Below are positions 18,014 to 27,119 of a stretch of 64,000 nucleotides of DNA, piece by piece (positions within the stretch are counted from its first letter, which is position 1; each line of letters opens with the position of its first letter). Under the pieces are notes generated by a model. That model searched no databases, was not told the DNA's origin, and was given only the letters and a program-made list of their open reading frames with translations. A program made the translations under genes and the position numbers. This stretch comes from JBHHUI01 sp965248775. GTDB lineage: Bacteria; Chloroflexota; Anaerolineae; Anaerolineales; JBHHUI01. Where the stretch lies: assembly GCA_965248775.1 (NCBI GenBank), contig OZ252150.1, forward strand, positions 682,001 through 746,000. Direction: 5' to 3'.

Positions 18014-19492
18014 ATGTCAAACCTGATTGACCTGACTCTCTTTGAAGATACTTTGTACCGAGCTGTTGAGCGTGCTCGGGAACAGAACATCATCATCCCC
18101 ACTTTCAAACAGCAAGTAAACCCCGACCTCATCCCGAGTGGTGTAAAAGAAAGTCTGCAGGGCGTGGGGCTGTGGGATATCAATCCACTTAATCTATTCC
18201 GCATCACCTGGCACAATGAACAGGTTTCGCATGGCGGCGGCTTTGGTGATGTGAACTATATCGAGATTCCAAAATCCGTCACCGGAGTGGATGCTCGCAT
18301 CATCGCGTTGGTCGGTAAGTGGTTCCCGACCGGTGCACACAAAGTCGGCGCCGCGTTCGGATGTCTCGTGCCCCGTCTCGTCAGCGGTCAGTATGACCCG
18401 ACCAAGCAGAAGGCCGTCTGGCCTTCCACCGGAAATTATTGCCGGGGTGGGGCGTACGACTCTGCACTCCTTGCTTGTCAGTCCATTGCTATATTGCCAG
18501 AGGGCATGAGCAAGGAACGGTTCGATTGGCTTGCGTCTGTGGCGGGAGAAATTATCAAAACGCCAGGCACGGAGAGCAATGTCAAAGAGATATTCGACAA
18601 ATGCTGGGAGCTGCGCGAATCCGGCCAGGATTTGATGATCTTTAATCAATTTGACGAATTTGGGAACTATCTTTGGCACCACGAGGTCACTGGCCGGGCG
18701 ATGCTGGAAGTACTCGAAAAAGAACTTGGTCCGAACGACGACTTCCGTGGCGTGGCACTCACCACGGGTTCGGCGGGAACGATTGCGTCCGGTGATTTTT
18801 TGAAGAGTCGATTCCCGACGAGCAAAATCGCTGCCAGCGAGGCCTTACAGTGCCCGACCCTCACGCTCAATGGCTTTGGCGCCCATCGCATCGAAGGTAT
18901 CGGCGACAAACATGTGCCTTGGATTCACAATGTAAAAAATACAGACATGGTGATGGCGATCGACGACGAAGACACCATGGGTGTAATTCGTTTGTTCAAT
19001 GAAGCGGCAGGAAAGAATTATCTGGCGGGGCGAGGTGTTTCGGTCGAATTCATCGATCAACTACCGTTATTCGGCATCTCGGGCGTCGCCAACATGCTCT
19101 CCGCAGTGAAGCTTGCGAAATGGTACGAGATGGGTCCAAATGATGTGGTGCTTACAGTCTTGACGGACTCGATGGAAATGTACACCAGCCGTGTGCTGGA
19201 GCTCACTGAGGAACATGGCGAGTTTACGGAACTCGATGCTGCGGCTGCATATCATGCTAGTTTGATGGGAACGACGACGGATTACGTGGAGGAGTTGGAT
19301 TATCCCGGCCGCAAGCGCGTCCATAATCTAAAGTATTACACTTGGGTAGAGCAACAAGGGAAAACCTATGATGAAATCCAGGCCCAATGGTACGATCCGA
19401 ATTACTGGACGGGTATTCCCGGCCAGTTGGATGAGCTGGATGCTTTAATAGTCGACTTCAATGGGCGCACCGGATTATCAACTGAAGCCTAG
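18014..19492 (+). CDS. PLP-dependent enzyme, cysteine-synthase/lyase-like
   Basis: This 492-aa fold-type II PLP enzyme is longer than usual for the superfamily. The likely Schiff-base Lys is Lys110 in FPTGAHKVGAAFG. The phosphate-binding loop is represented by PSTGNYCRGGA and a later glycine-rich TTGSAGT. I recall this kind of long PLP protein beside ygeW-type genes in other bacteria but cannot name the reaction. It could act on a diamino acid or ureido amino acid from purine ring opening. An RBS (CAGGAG) precedes ATG 18014. It was probably in one operon with the PLP gene at 15203 before the IS4-like insertion. Confidence 0.75.
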   Translation: MSNLIDLTLFEDTLYRAVERAREQNIIIPTFKQQVNPDLIPSGVKESLQGVGLWDINPLNLFRITWHNEQVSHGGGFGDVNYIEIPKSVTGVDARIIALVGKWFPTGAHKVGAAFGCLVPRLVSGQYDPTKQKAVWPSTGNYCRGGAYDSALLACQSIAILPEGMSKERFDWLASVAGEIIKTPGTESNVKEIFDKCWELRESGQDLMIFNQFDEFGNYLWHHEVTGRAMLEVLEKELGPNDDFRGVALTTGSAGTIASGDFLKSRFPTSKIAASEALQCPTLTLNGFGAHRIEGIGDKHVPWIHNVKNTDMVMAIDDEDTMGVIRLFNEAAGKNYLAGRGVSVEFIDQLPLFGISGVANMLSAVKLAKWYEMGPNDVVLTVLTDSMEMYTSRVLELTEEHGEFTELDAAAAYHASLMGTTTDYVEELDYPGRKRVHNLKYYTWVEQQGKTYDEIQAQWYDPNYWTGIPGQLDELDALIVDFNGRTGLSTEA

Positions 19493-19613
19493 CTCTGCCT
19501 ATTATTAACACCCTTCAATTTATCACTCCGGGTTGTGTTGTAGTTCATATTGGGCTCTAATACGGCCCGGAGTTTTCAATCTTTTGGCGCACTCAAGCAG
19601 TGCAACAGACTCA

Positions 19614-20063
19614 GTGAAGCCGGCAAATTATCAACGCGTGTTACTCGGTGCAATTATTTTCGCCGGGGCGTTCTTGCTTTTCCAGATTCAGCCTGTCATT
19701 AGCAAATATATGTTGCCTTGGTTTGGCGGCAGCTCGGCGGTCTGGACAATTGCGATGTTGTTCTTTCAGATCGGGTTGGTCGGCGGATATGCCTATGCTT
19801 TCTTAAGCAACAAATATTTCTCGCCAAGAACTCAGGCAATCGTCCACATTGTCCTGTTGCTGATAGCCGTACTGGTGCTGCCCATTACCCCCGGCGAGCA
19901 GTGGAAACCCTCTGCAACGGATGACCCCATGAACCACATCCTCGCGCTCCTCGCCGCCAACATAGGCCTCGTTTATTTACTTCTGGCTGCAACTAGCCCG
20001 CTCATGCAAACTTGGTTCCGCCGCACGTATCCCAATTCATCTCCCTATCGTTTGTATGCTCTC
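19614..20063 (+). pseudogene. Membrane/spermidine-synthase-like protein, 5' part (IS3-interrupted)
   Basis: From GTG 19614 the frame encodes multi-TM helices (GAIIFAGAFLLFQIQPVISKY near the start) of the fused membrane/spermidine-synthase-like family. It runs into the IS3-family element at 20064 after the codons for RLYAL. Removing the element and one CTC target copy joins it in frame to the part starting at 21314 (RLYAL-SNVGSLLG). The gene is disrupted as it stands. Confidence 0.85.
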
Positions 20064-20126
20064 TGGCATTACCCTGGTTTAGTGGACAACGAGATAAGAT
20101 AGATTCACAGATCAGGGAGGACCCAA

Positions 20127-20423
20127 ATGAGTACATACCGGAAGACATACACGCGCGAATTCAAGGTCGAAGCCGTTCGGTTATCGTATGATAGCGACAC
20201 AGCGGTTGAGCAGCTTGCTTTGGATTTGGGAGTAAGTAGTAGCAGTCTGAATCGCTGGCGGGCTGAATACGCGGCTGATGGAGCGCAGGCATTTCCCGGA
20301 AAGGGAAAGCCGAAGGAGCGCGACCGCGAGCTGGCGGAGTTGAAGCGCGAATTGCACGTGGTGCGCCAGGAACGGGACATCCTAAAAAAAGCCATGGCGG
20401 TGTTTGCGCGCGAGCAGAAGTGA
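20127..20423 (+). CDS. IS3-family OrfA (HTH, leucine zipper)
   Basis: This 98-aa protein has an N-terminal helix-turn-helix (TREFKVEAVRLSYDS through LGVSSSSLNRWR) and a C-terminal coiled coil (ELAELKRELHVVRQERDILKK). It binds the IS ends and regulates transposition. The frame overlaps orfB by 4 bp. An A7 run at 20384-20390 allows a -1 frameshift to OrfAB with no intervening stop in the new frame. Confidence 0.93.
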   Translation: MSTYRKTYTREFKVEAVRLSYDSDTAVEQLALDLGVSSSSLNRWRAEYAADGAQAFPGKGKPKERDRELAELKRELHVVRQERDILKKAMAVFAREQK

Positions 20424-21283
20424 GATTTCGCTTCATTGACGAACACAAAGGCGAGTACAGCATCAGTCTGATGTGTCGGGTACTGCAAGTCACACGTAGC
20501 GGCTACTACGCCTGGCGCAAGCGGCCGGTCAGCCCGCGCGAGCAAGCCAGCCAGGCGTTGGGACGCGAGATCAGAGCGATCTTTGAGCAGCATCGCGGCG
20601 TCTATGGCTGTCCGCGCATTCACCGCGAACTACAGGACCGCGGCATCCGCTGCGGCCACAACCGGGTGGCCCGTCTGTTGCGCCTGCATGGCCTGCAAGC
20701 CCGACGCAAACGGAGCTACAAGGTGACAACCCAGTCGAAGCACAGCCTGCCCGTAGCGCCGAATTTGCTCGTTCAGGACTTCACGGCCACTGCGCCTAAC
20801 GAAGTGTGGCTGGCCGACATCACTTACATTGCAACCAGTGAAGGGTGGCTCTATCTCGCAGCAGTCCTCGACCTGTACTCGCGACGGATCGTCGGCTGGG
20901 CACTCGGCAAACGCTTGGGCCGCCAACTGACTTTGGATGCTTTGGAGATGGCTCTGCGTTCGCGAAAACCGCCGCCAGGTCTCATCCATCATTCTGACCG
21001 GGGGAGTCAGTACGCCAGCGCTGAGTATCAGGCGCTGCGCAAGCTTCATGACATCACGCCCAGTATGAGCCGAAGGGGAAACTGCTACGATAACGCCCCC
21101 ATGGAGAGCTTCTTTGCCAGCCTGAAATCCGAGTGTGTATACCAGCAACTGTACGCCAGCCGGGCCGCTGCTCGCACCAGCGTCTTTGACTATGTCGAAG
21201 TGTTTTACAATCGGCAACGGATGCATTCGGCCCTGGATTACATGAGCCCACATGCCTATGAACAATTACCTTTAGTGGCTTAA
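20420..21283 (+). CDS. IS3-family OrfB (rve-type DDE integrase)
   Basis: This 287-aa catalytic subunit begins with an HTH_21-like region (YGCPRIHRELQDRG). Its retroviral-integrase core has the D-D-E residues in VWLADITY, HHSDRGSQYAS and DNAPMESFFASLK. The C-terminal segment YNRQRMHSALDYMSP is typical of IS3. It starts at GTG 20420 but is probably made mainly as the OrfAB fusion by -1 frameshifting. Confidence 0.94.
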   Translation: MRFRFIDEHKGEYSISLMCRVLQVTRSGYYAWRKRPVSPREQASQALGREIRAIFEQHRGVYGCPRIHRELQDRGIRCGHNRVARLLRLHGLQARRKRSYKVTTQSKHSLPVAPNLLVQDFTATAPNEVWLADITYIATSEGWLYLAAVLDLYSRRIVGWALGKRLGRQLTLDALEMALRSRKPPPGLIHHSDRGSQYASAEYQALRKLHDITPSMSRRGNCYDNAPMESFFASLKSECVYQQLYASRAAARTSVFDYVEVFYNRQRMHSALDYMSPHAYEQLPLVA

Positions 21284-21313
21284 CCAACTGTCCACTGAAT
21301 CGGGGTAATACCA

Positions 21314-22960
21314 CTCAGCAATGTCGGGTCGTTGCTGGGTTTGGTCAGTTATCCGTTCATTGTTGAACCCCTGTTCACACTGGAGACACAACTCGCGACC
21401 TGGTCTTGGGGATTTCTGATTTTTGTTACGTTGAGTGCACTCGGCAGCCTCATTTCCTTGCGTGGAGTGAGTGAGGTAGTGCCGATTGAAGATGAGAAAT
21501 CCGAGGAGAAGAAGAGAACTCGGAGGGATGGAGCAAGACAGAAAAACGGTCTGCGCTATGTCTGGTCGCTCTGGTTAGCTTTGTCGACAGCGGCAGTTGT
21601 GATGTTACTGGCAGTGACCAACCAGGTGACACAGGAGGTCGCAGTCATTCCATTTTTGTGTGTGTTGCCGTTGAGCCTGTATCTGCTTTCACTCATTATT
21701 TGCTTCGAAAATGAAAAATACTATTCCCGCAAAGTATTTGTTCCTTTACTGCCTGTAGCGGCGATTGCAATTGCAATCTTGTTGGCTGAAACCCCGGGCG
21801 ATGTAGACATCCTGCACCAAATCAGCGTCTATTCCGCAGCGCTGTTTGTGATCTGTATGGTTTGCCATGGGGAATTGGTCCACCTCAAACCAAGCCCGGA
21901 GCGCCTAACCGGGTTCTATCTGCGTGTGGCGATCGGTGGGGCCAGCGGTGGAATTCTTGTCGGTCTGGTTGCACCGCTGATCTTCGATGGCTTTCTCGAA
22001 ATGCACTATGGGGTCATTGCAACCTTTGCGTTGATTTTGGTCGCGCTGTATGTCAACGTGAAATCCGGTCTGCATCAGGGTCGGCCAATCTGGCTCTGGG
22101 GTCTGTTGTTGACCTCGTTCGTGATTCCGAGTTCGATGATGCTCGAAAATCTGCAGCCGCATTCAGGCGTGCGCGAGACCCGGCGAAATTTCTATGGAGT
22201 TTTCTGGATTTACGAAGAGCGTACCGGTGGTTCCGAAAACTATTACGATGCCATGGTAAGCGCGGGCACACAACACGGACACCAATATATTGCACCCGAG
22301 AGACAATGCCGCCCGACAACATATTACGGCGAAGAAAGTGGGGTTGGGTTGGCCTTGCGCTACTTTTCCGGGGAGGGGGATTTTCGGGTTGGTGCCGTTG
22401 GCCTCGGTGTGGGGACGATTGCAGCCTATGCCTCAGAGAATAGCTACATTCGTTTCTACGAGATCAATGCCGATGTGATCGAAGTAGCACAAGAACAGTT
22501 TTCGTTCCTTGAATGCGCGTCGCAGGTTGACGTTATTCTAGGGGATGCCCGCCTCGTTCTTGAACAAGAAGGTTCGCAGAAATTCGATCTCTTTGTCTTG
22601 GACGCGTTCCGGGGGGATGCGATCCCTTTGCATTTGCTAACCCTCGAAGCCTTCGAAATTTATATGCGCCATCTAAAGCCGGATGGTGTCATCATTGTTC
22701 TCATCTCGAATGCCCATCTCAATTACGAGCCGGTGATCGCAGGTCTGGCCGAGCACTTACATTTAGAAACGATGCTGGTGGAAGCTGCTGGCGCAGACGG
22801 GAAATCGCGTTTCTCAAATGACTGGATTGCCCTAACGAACAACCGCCAGTTGTTAGGCATATTGGCTGCAAATGGGGGCGTGCCATTGGAGTTACCAATT
22901 GGAGAGCAGGCGCGCTTCTGGACAGACAATTTCAGTAATCTTTATCAGATTTTAAAGTAG
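21314..22960 (+). pseudogene. Membrane/spermidine-synthase-like protein, 3' part
   Basis: This continues the gene interrupted at 20063, with more TM helices and then a soluble Rossmann methyltransferase-like domain from about 22310. Segments such as VGAVGLGVGTIAAYA (SAM/decarboxy-SAM glycine loop), FYEINADVIEVA and LFVLDAFRGDAIPLHLLT match spermidine-synthase-like proteins. The intact protein would have been about 700 aa. A shortened product might still be made from the frame open within the IS end (ATG region near 21332), but function is doubtful. It is convergent with the selenoprotein gene, 6 bp away. Confidence 0.85.
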
Positions 22961-22966
22961 ACCCTA

Positions 22967-23662
22967 TTAAAATGCTTCTTTGAATTCTCGGACGGCTTTC
23001 GGTCCATTGCGTGCCAGGCCTTCAAAGAACGCCTCCTGATCTTGGGTCCGGAAGTCCATCCGCTCAACCCGGAACATACTCAGGCGTTCTCTATTTCGGC
23101 GACGATTGCGAACATCGAGAAAATATTCAATAGCGTTCCGAACGCTGGCTGAGTCGGTCCAGTCAGATTTATAGTAAGGGGTAGCTTGCGAATTGAATAT
23201 CCAGGTCATATTAGGCATGGAGCCATAGGCGCGGTGGCAAGCCCCATCGAGTGCATCGACTAGAATTGAGCGCGTGACACCCAACTCGTCCCGTAAAGCG
23301 CGGGCGTGTTCAAATTTCTGTTCCAGCGAAGTTAGATGAGGGTAATATTCGCCCGGATGTGCTTCGTTGGTATGCAGGAAATAGGAGCCTACGCCTTGGG
23401 CAGCGAAGTCATCAGCCACAGCATTCATGGATGGCGCCGCCATCCCACAATATGGTCAAGTGAAACTTCCAAATTCGATAACCGTGAGTTCATGCTCTCG
23501 GCAGGTCTCGTAAAGGGTGGTCTCAACGCCGTTGAGGATTGTGAGGGGAAAATCCGGACCGGGTTCACCCAATTTTGGGCTATTCTCAAAATTGAGCATT
23601 GGTTTGAAATATTCTGGAATGAATTCGGGATAGTTGTAACGGTCAGTGGCGAGGATAGCCAT
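22967..23662 (-). CDS. Deiodinase-like redoxin selenoprotein (in-frame TGA = Sec69)
   Basis: The protein is 231 aa if TGA at 23458-23456 is read through. The segment VIEFGSFT-U-PYC puts the TGA exactly where iodothyronine deiodinase-like proteins have Sec/Cys (FGS-x-T-U/C-P), and it forms a U-x-x-C pair with Cys72. Downstream are the family hallmarks TNEAHPGEYY, RALRDELGVTRSILVDALDG and AYGSMPNMTWIF. ATG 23662 follows a strong AAGGAG. Sequence on both sides of the TGA is in one frame with no length change, and a SECIS-like hairpin follows it. Likely role: thiol/peroxide-type or reductive dehalogenation-like redox chemistry; the substrate is unknown. The alternative is a Cys-to-TGA nonsense mutation. 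The Sec machinery is not in this window. Confidence 0.8.
23429..23445 (-). promoter_or_regulatory. bSECIS-like hairpin for Sec insertion
   Basis: On the mRNA, 10 nt after the TGA, a perfect 7-bp stem (GGATGGC/GCCATCC) closes a GGC triloop. Bacterial SECIS elements need a stem-loop just downstream of UGA with a G near the start of a small loop, placed about 16-37 nt after UGA; here the loop begins at nucleotide 18. Strength and position fit, but folding was judged by eye only. Confidence 0.6.
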
Positions 23663-24073
23663 GGCTTCTCTCCTTGTATTTTTTGGCGATTGTAATATGT
23701 TAGACGGTAATATAAAGAGGGTAGCGTGTCTCTGAATGGTAAACTAGTCTATCAAACAGGCAGTTGAAATACTATAAGAAATTATACATTCCGCTTAAGC
23801 AAGTAATACTGCCACGAAAGACCGCCCAAACCCATGTTCGCAGAAAATTCTTTGTCCCAGAAAATCTAGCAGATATTCCAATAGTGTCACAGTTGGATCG
23901 ATCATCGAGTCGCTCCCTTCCTGCTTTTGCCAACATCACGAGGAACCACTCGCAGCATTGGGTTTCAATCCCGAATTACACTATGAGAAATTTTCGAAAG
24001 TCGAGGACGATAGCTATAATAATGTAGCGCGCAGTCCATGTGACTTATGTTTTGCGATTTGAGAATTTAAGGT
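23663..24073. other. Gene-poor gap; possible Cys-rich gene remnant
   Basis: No convincing complete gene is present. A + strand frame from 23799 to the TGA at 24060-24062 is open for about 87 codons without a normal start. It encodes a Cys-containing sequence (ESLPSCFCQHHEEPL, then SPCDLCFAI). It stops 11 bp before the original PIG-L start codon, so it may be the tail of a decayed upstream gene. The promoter of the selenoprotein gene should lie at its left end on the minus strand. Confidence 0.3.
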
Positions 24074-24087
24074 ATGACGACAACTGA
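24074..24087 (+). pseudogene. Original 5' end of the interrupted PIG-L gene
   Basis: ATG 24074, with AAGG just upstream, encodes MTTT-D before the IS701-like element begins at 24088. Removing the element and one TGA target copy gives MTTTDVVQRNADLVYR in frame with the part at 25610. This identifies the true start and shows that the insertion lies in codon 5. Confidence 0.8.
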
Positions 24088-25605
24088 GCTCGACTTTGTA
24101 CATTTGGGGACTGATTTCTCATAAATAGAAAGGCAAGGTAAGCTGACCTTTGGATCAAGAAAGGTCGGAAAATGCTGACCTTGCCCACGGACATTATAGA
24201 CTTGCTTAAGCCCTTCGCGACAGTGTTCGAAAAGCGCACTTGGTGGAAAGCTCTGGTGCTTCTGGTCGGTTCGATCCTGACGCCGCACTTGCGGACGGTG
24301 ACGGCTGCGCTGCGCGTAACCGAGTACTGCCGTACCCGGCAAGTGTGGGGTTGAGCAGTGCCGGTAATTTTGCGAAGTTTCACCACGTGCTCAATCGCGC
24401 GACCTGGTCGGCACGTAAGTTGAGCCAATTGTTGCTTGCGTTGCTTTTGCAGCACTTTGATTACGGTGACGAGACTTTGGTGTTTGGAATCGATGAAACT
24501 ATCGAACGTCGCTGGGGTCGTCGTATCAAGGCGCGCGGCCTCTATCGCGACGCCGTGCGTTCGAGCGGGGGTCACTTCGTGAAGGCCAGCGGCTTGCGCT
24601 GGATCAGCCTGATGTGGCTTGTACACATTCCATGGGCGATACGCGTGTGGGCGCTGCCAGTGTTTACACTGTTGGCGCCTTCTCAGCGATATTATGCGGA
24701 CAAAGCGCGCGCTCATAAAACGGTACTCGACTGGGCGCGCCAAATGGTCTTCCAGCTGCGCCGCTGGTTGCCCAGCCGAAAGTTGGTGCTTGTGGCCGAC
24801 AATAGCTACGCCGCGCTGGAATTCCTGCATGCCTGTCAGTCGCTCTCCGAGCCGGTGGCGGTCGTCACACGTCTGCGTCTGGACGCAGCCCTGTATCAAC
24901 CGGCACCGCCGCGCAAGCCCGAACAGCTCGGCTGGCCACGGCGCACCCAGTCCAGTGGGGCCTGGGTCACTGGAAGGGGGCCCGCTTACCCACATTGCAA
25001 GCCCGGCTGAACGACCCGGAAACGGCTTGGACGAAGACCACGGTCGCCTGGTACAGCAACAAACAACGCACGGTAGAAATCACCGCCGGCACGGCGGTCT
25101 GGTATCACGGCGGGATGCCCACTGTGCCGCTGCGCTGGGTTCTCATCCGCGACCCTGAGGACAAATTCAAGCCGCAAGCTTTGCTGTGCACGGACCGCTG
25201 GGCTGACCCGGTACAGGTCATCACCTAGTTCGTACAACGCGGGCAGCTGGAAGTCACGTTCGAAGAAGTGCGCGCCCACCTCGGAGTTGAGACACAGCGC
25301 CAGTGGTCCGATGCCGCCATCGCGCGCGTCACGCCGGTGCTGCTAGGACTGTTTTCCTGGATCACGCTGGCGGCTCACAAGTTGCATGTGCATGACCCAA
25401 TCCCTGTGCGAACGGCTGCCTGGTATGCCAAACCTTTGCCAACATTCTCTGATGCAATCGCAACTGTGCGGCGTGAACTCTGGCCGATGGCAAGTGGTTT
25501 TTCCATGTCGCCGTCGCAGCCCGATATCGTAAAAGTCCCGCGCGCATTGCTCGATTCTCTGCTAAATATGGCTTGTTACGCTACTTGAAACGTACAAAGT
25601 CGAGC
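24088..25605 (+). mobile_element. IS701-like insertion sequence, copy 1 (1518 bp)
   Basis: The ends are inverted repeats GCTCGACTTTGTAC and complement. The target duplication is TGA (or CTGA, since the bordering C is ambiguous). It sits in codon 5 of the PIG-L deacetylase gene. Compared with copy 2 (31884-33411) it has one GGTAA unit where copy 2 has three, which explains exactly the 10-bp length difference. It also carries a private amber stop at 25226-25228. Confidence 0.92.
24172..25588 (+). pseudogene. IS701-like transposase, two frameshifts and an amber stop
   Basis: A DDE transposase is spread over three frames: 24172-24354 (MLTLPTDIIDLLKPF...), then to 25010 (KFHHVLNRATWSARK...FGIDETIERRWG...VADNSYAAL), then to 25588 (KGARLPTLQARL...). 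Each join is a -1 change and coincides with a short palindromic insertion relative to the expected protein: about 28 nt near 24317-24345 and about 32 nt near 24941-24973. Both also occur in copy 2. TAG at 25226-25228 replaces TGG (Trp) of copy 2. Either the two shifts are programmed or the element moved using another transposase. This copy looks dead. Confidence 0.8.
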
Positions 25606-25609
25606 TGAT

Positions 25610-27119
25610 GTGGTACAAAGAAATGCAGACTTAGTCTACCGGCTGCGGGCTCTGGGTATGGCTGGCGCAGTATTGCATATTGGCGCACATCCAGACGATG
25701 AAGATGTAGGCTTGCTAGCATATTTGCCTCGCAAGTTCGGCGTGCGCACCGTATATTGGTCGGCCACGCGAGGGGAGGGTGGGCAGAATCGGATTGGTCC
25801 CTACAAAGAGGAAGCTTTGGGGATTTATCGCACTTGGGAAAGTCTGGCGGCGCGCGCCAGGGACGGCGGCGAATGTCTCTTCGGCCCCTTTTACGACTAC
25901 GGCTTCAGCAAAAACGGTGATGAGGCTTTGTCCAAATGGGGCCAGCGCGAAGTGGTGCGGGCTATCCGGCTGGTTCAACCACACATTGTCGTCGTCCGGT
26001 TTACAGGTGAGCCCCGTGATGGCCACGGCCACCATCAAGCGGTTGGACGGGCTGCCTTGGAGGCTCTTGAACTGGCTGGCGACCCGGAAACGTTTCCTGA
26101 ACTCAAGATGCAGGGTGTGGCTGCTTGGCAACCGCTCAAACTGTACCATTCTACGACAGAGGATTGGCAACCGGGTGAAGATGGTTCTTTTGGAATAGTT
26201 GACCCGCAATGGGAGCGCGCTGGTGTGGTGCGAATAAATTCAGGCGAGTTCGACCCGATCGCCGGCCGAACATTCCAAGAACAGGCTTGGATGGCCTTCA
26301 ATAAATATCAAACCCAGGCGATGGGTTTCCTCCCGACCCCGGATGACTATTTCTATTACTTTGCTTTGCACAAGAGTCTCGCATCTGTGCCCGACCAGGA
26401 ATCTAGTCTGTTCGACGGGTTGGACCCTTCGCTTACTGGACTAACCGACTATCCGGGCAACGGATCTTCGGCCTTGCGGACCGCGCTCGAACAAGTCAAA
26501 GCTCATGTGCACAAGGCATTGCAAGAATTTCGGGTCGAAGACCCAATGCTGGCGTCCGCTGACCTCTTGGACGGCCTGGCGTTGCTCCGCGACTTACACA
26601 GAAATTTGACGCAATATGAACTAATTGGCGAGGCGCGCCTGGCGCTTAACATCTACCTGGCGCGCAAGATTGTGGATTTCGAAGCGGTGACGGCACAGTG
26701 TTTGGGACTCAAATTTGAGTGCCTGAGCGAAACTGCGCATGTCATACCTGGGCAGAGCTTTCAAATATCCGCGCAGCTGTGGAATCAACGTGGGAGCGAG
26801 ATAGACGAGGCCACCTTTGCGCTCCAAGTGCCCGCAGGCTGGGAAACTCGACTACTGCCATCGGAGTCTTCCTCGGAGAAGACTACGGCGTTTGAGGTGA
26901 CAGTCTCAGAAGCGACGGACCTATCCCTCACTGGTCCTTATTGGTTGGCTGAACCTCGAGATCCGTATTCTTATCACTGGCCGGTCGGTGAGCCGGCAGG
27001 CCGTGCTTTTGGCCCGGCTCAAATACAAGTTACCTGCAAAGTGGCCATCGGAGCGCACCGCCTCACCATGCAGCAGGCAGCCTCACGGCGGGAAGCTTTC
27101 CCTGGGGGGTTCAGGGAAT
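25610..27119 (+). pseudogene. PIG-L/LmbE-like deacetylase, main part
   Basis: This is a PIG-L (LmbE-like) zinc-dependent deacetylase. The metal motif is GAHPDDED near the start, with the second site in GHGHHQAVG. It goes on with family segments ATRGEGGQN and FGPFYDYGFSKNGDE, then a beta-sandwich NEW3-like region (PGQSFQISAQLWNQRG). The true start is at 24074, cut off by the IS701-like element. The 3' side is cut by an IS1-like element at 27120. Removing that element and one CAGGGAAT copy joins ...GGFRE to LPLVVIPPIS at 27946 in frame. Confidence 0.85.

Larger units (their letters stand above)
20064..21313 (+). mobile_element. IS3-family insertion sequence (1250 bp)
   Basis: The inverted ends share TGG(C/T)ATTACCC and AGTGGACA with a few mismatches. 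A 3-bp target duplication CTC lies at 20061-20063 and 21314-21316, as expected for IS3. It carries orfA and orfB in overlapping frames with an A7 slippery run at 20384-20390. The element interrupts a membrane/spermidine-synthase-like gene. Confidence 0.93.

Noticed and set aside
23764..24027. 87-aa + strand open frame as a gene
   Set aside because: No RBS, unfamiliar sequence; a different frame (23799-24062) looks more protein-like.
25610..25640. GTG 25610 as the natural start of the PIG-L gene
   Set aside because: The base-exact repair across the IS701-like element gives ATG 24074 with an RBS-like AAGG; GTG 25610 is only the first start codon after the insertion.
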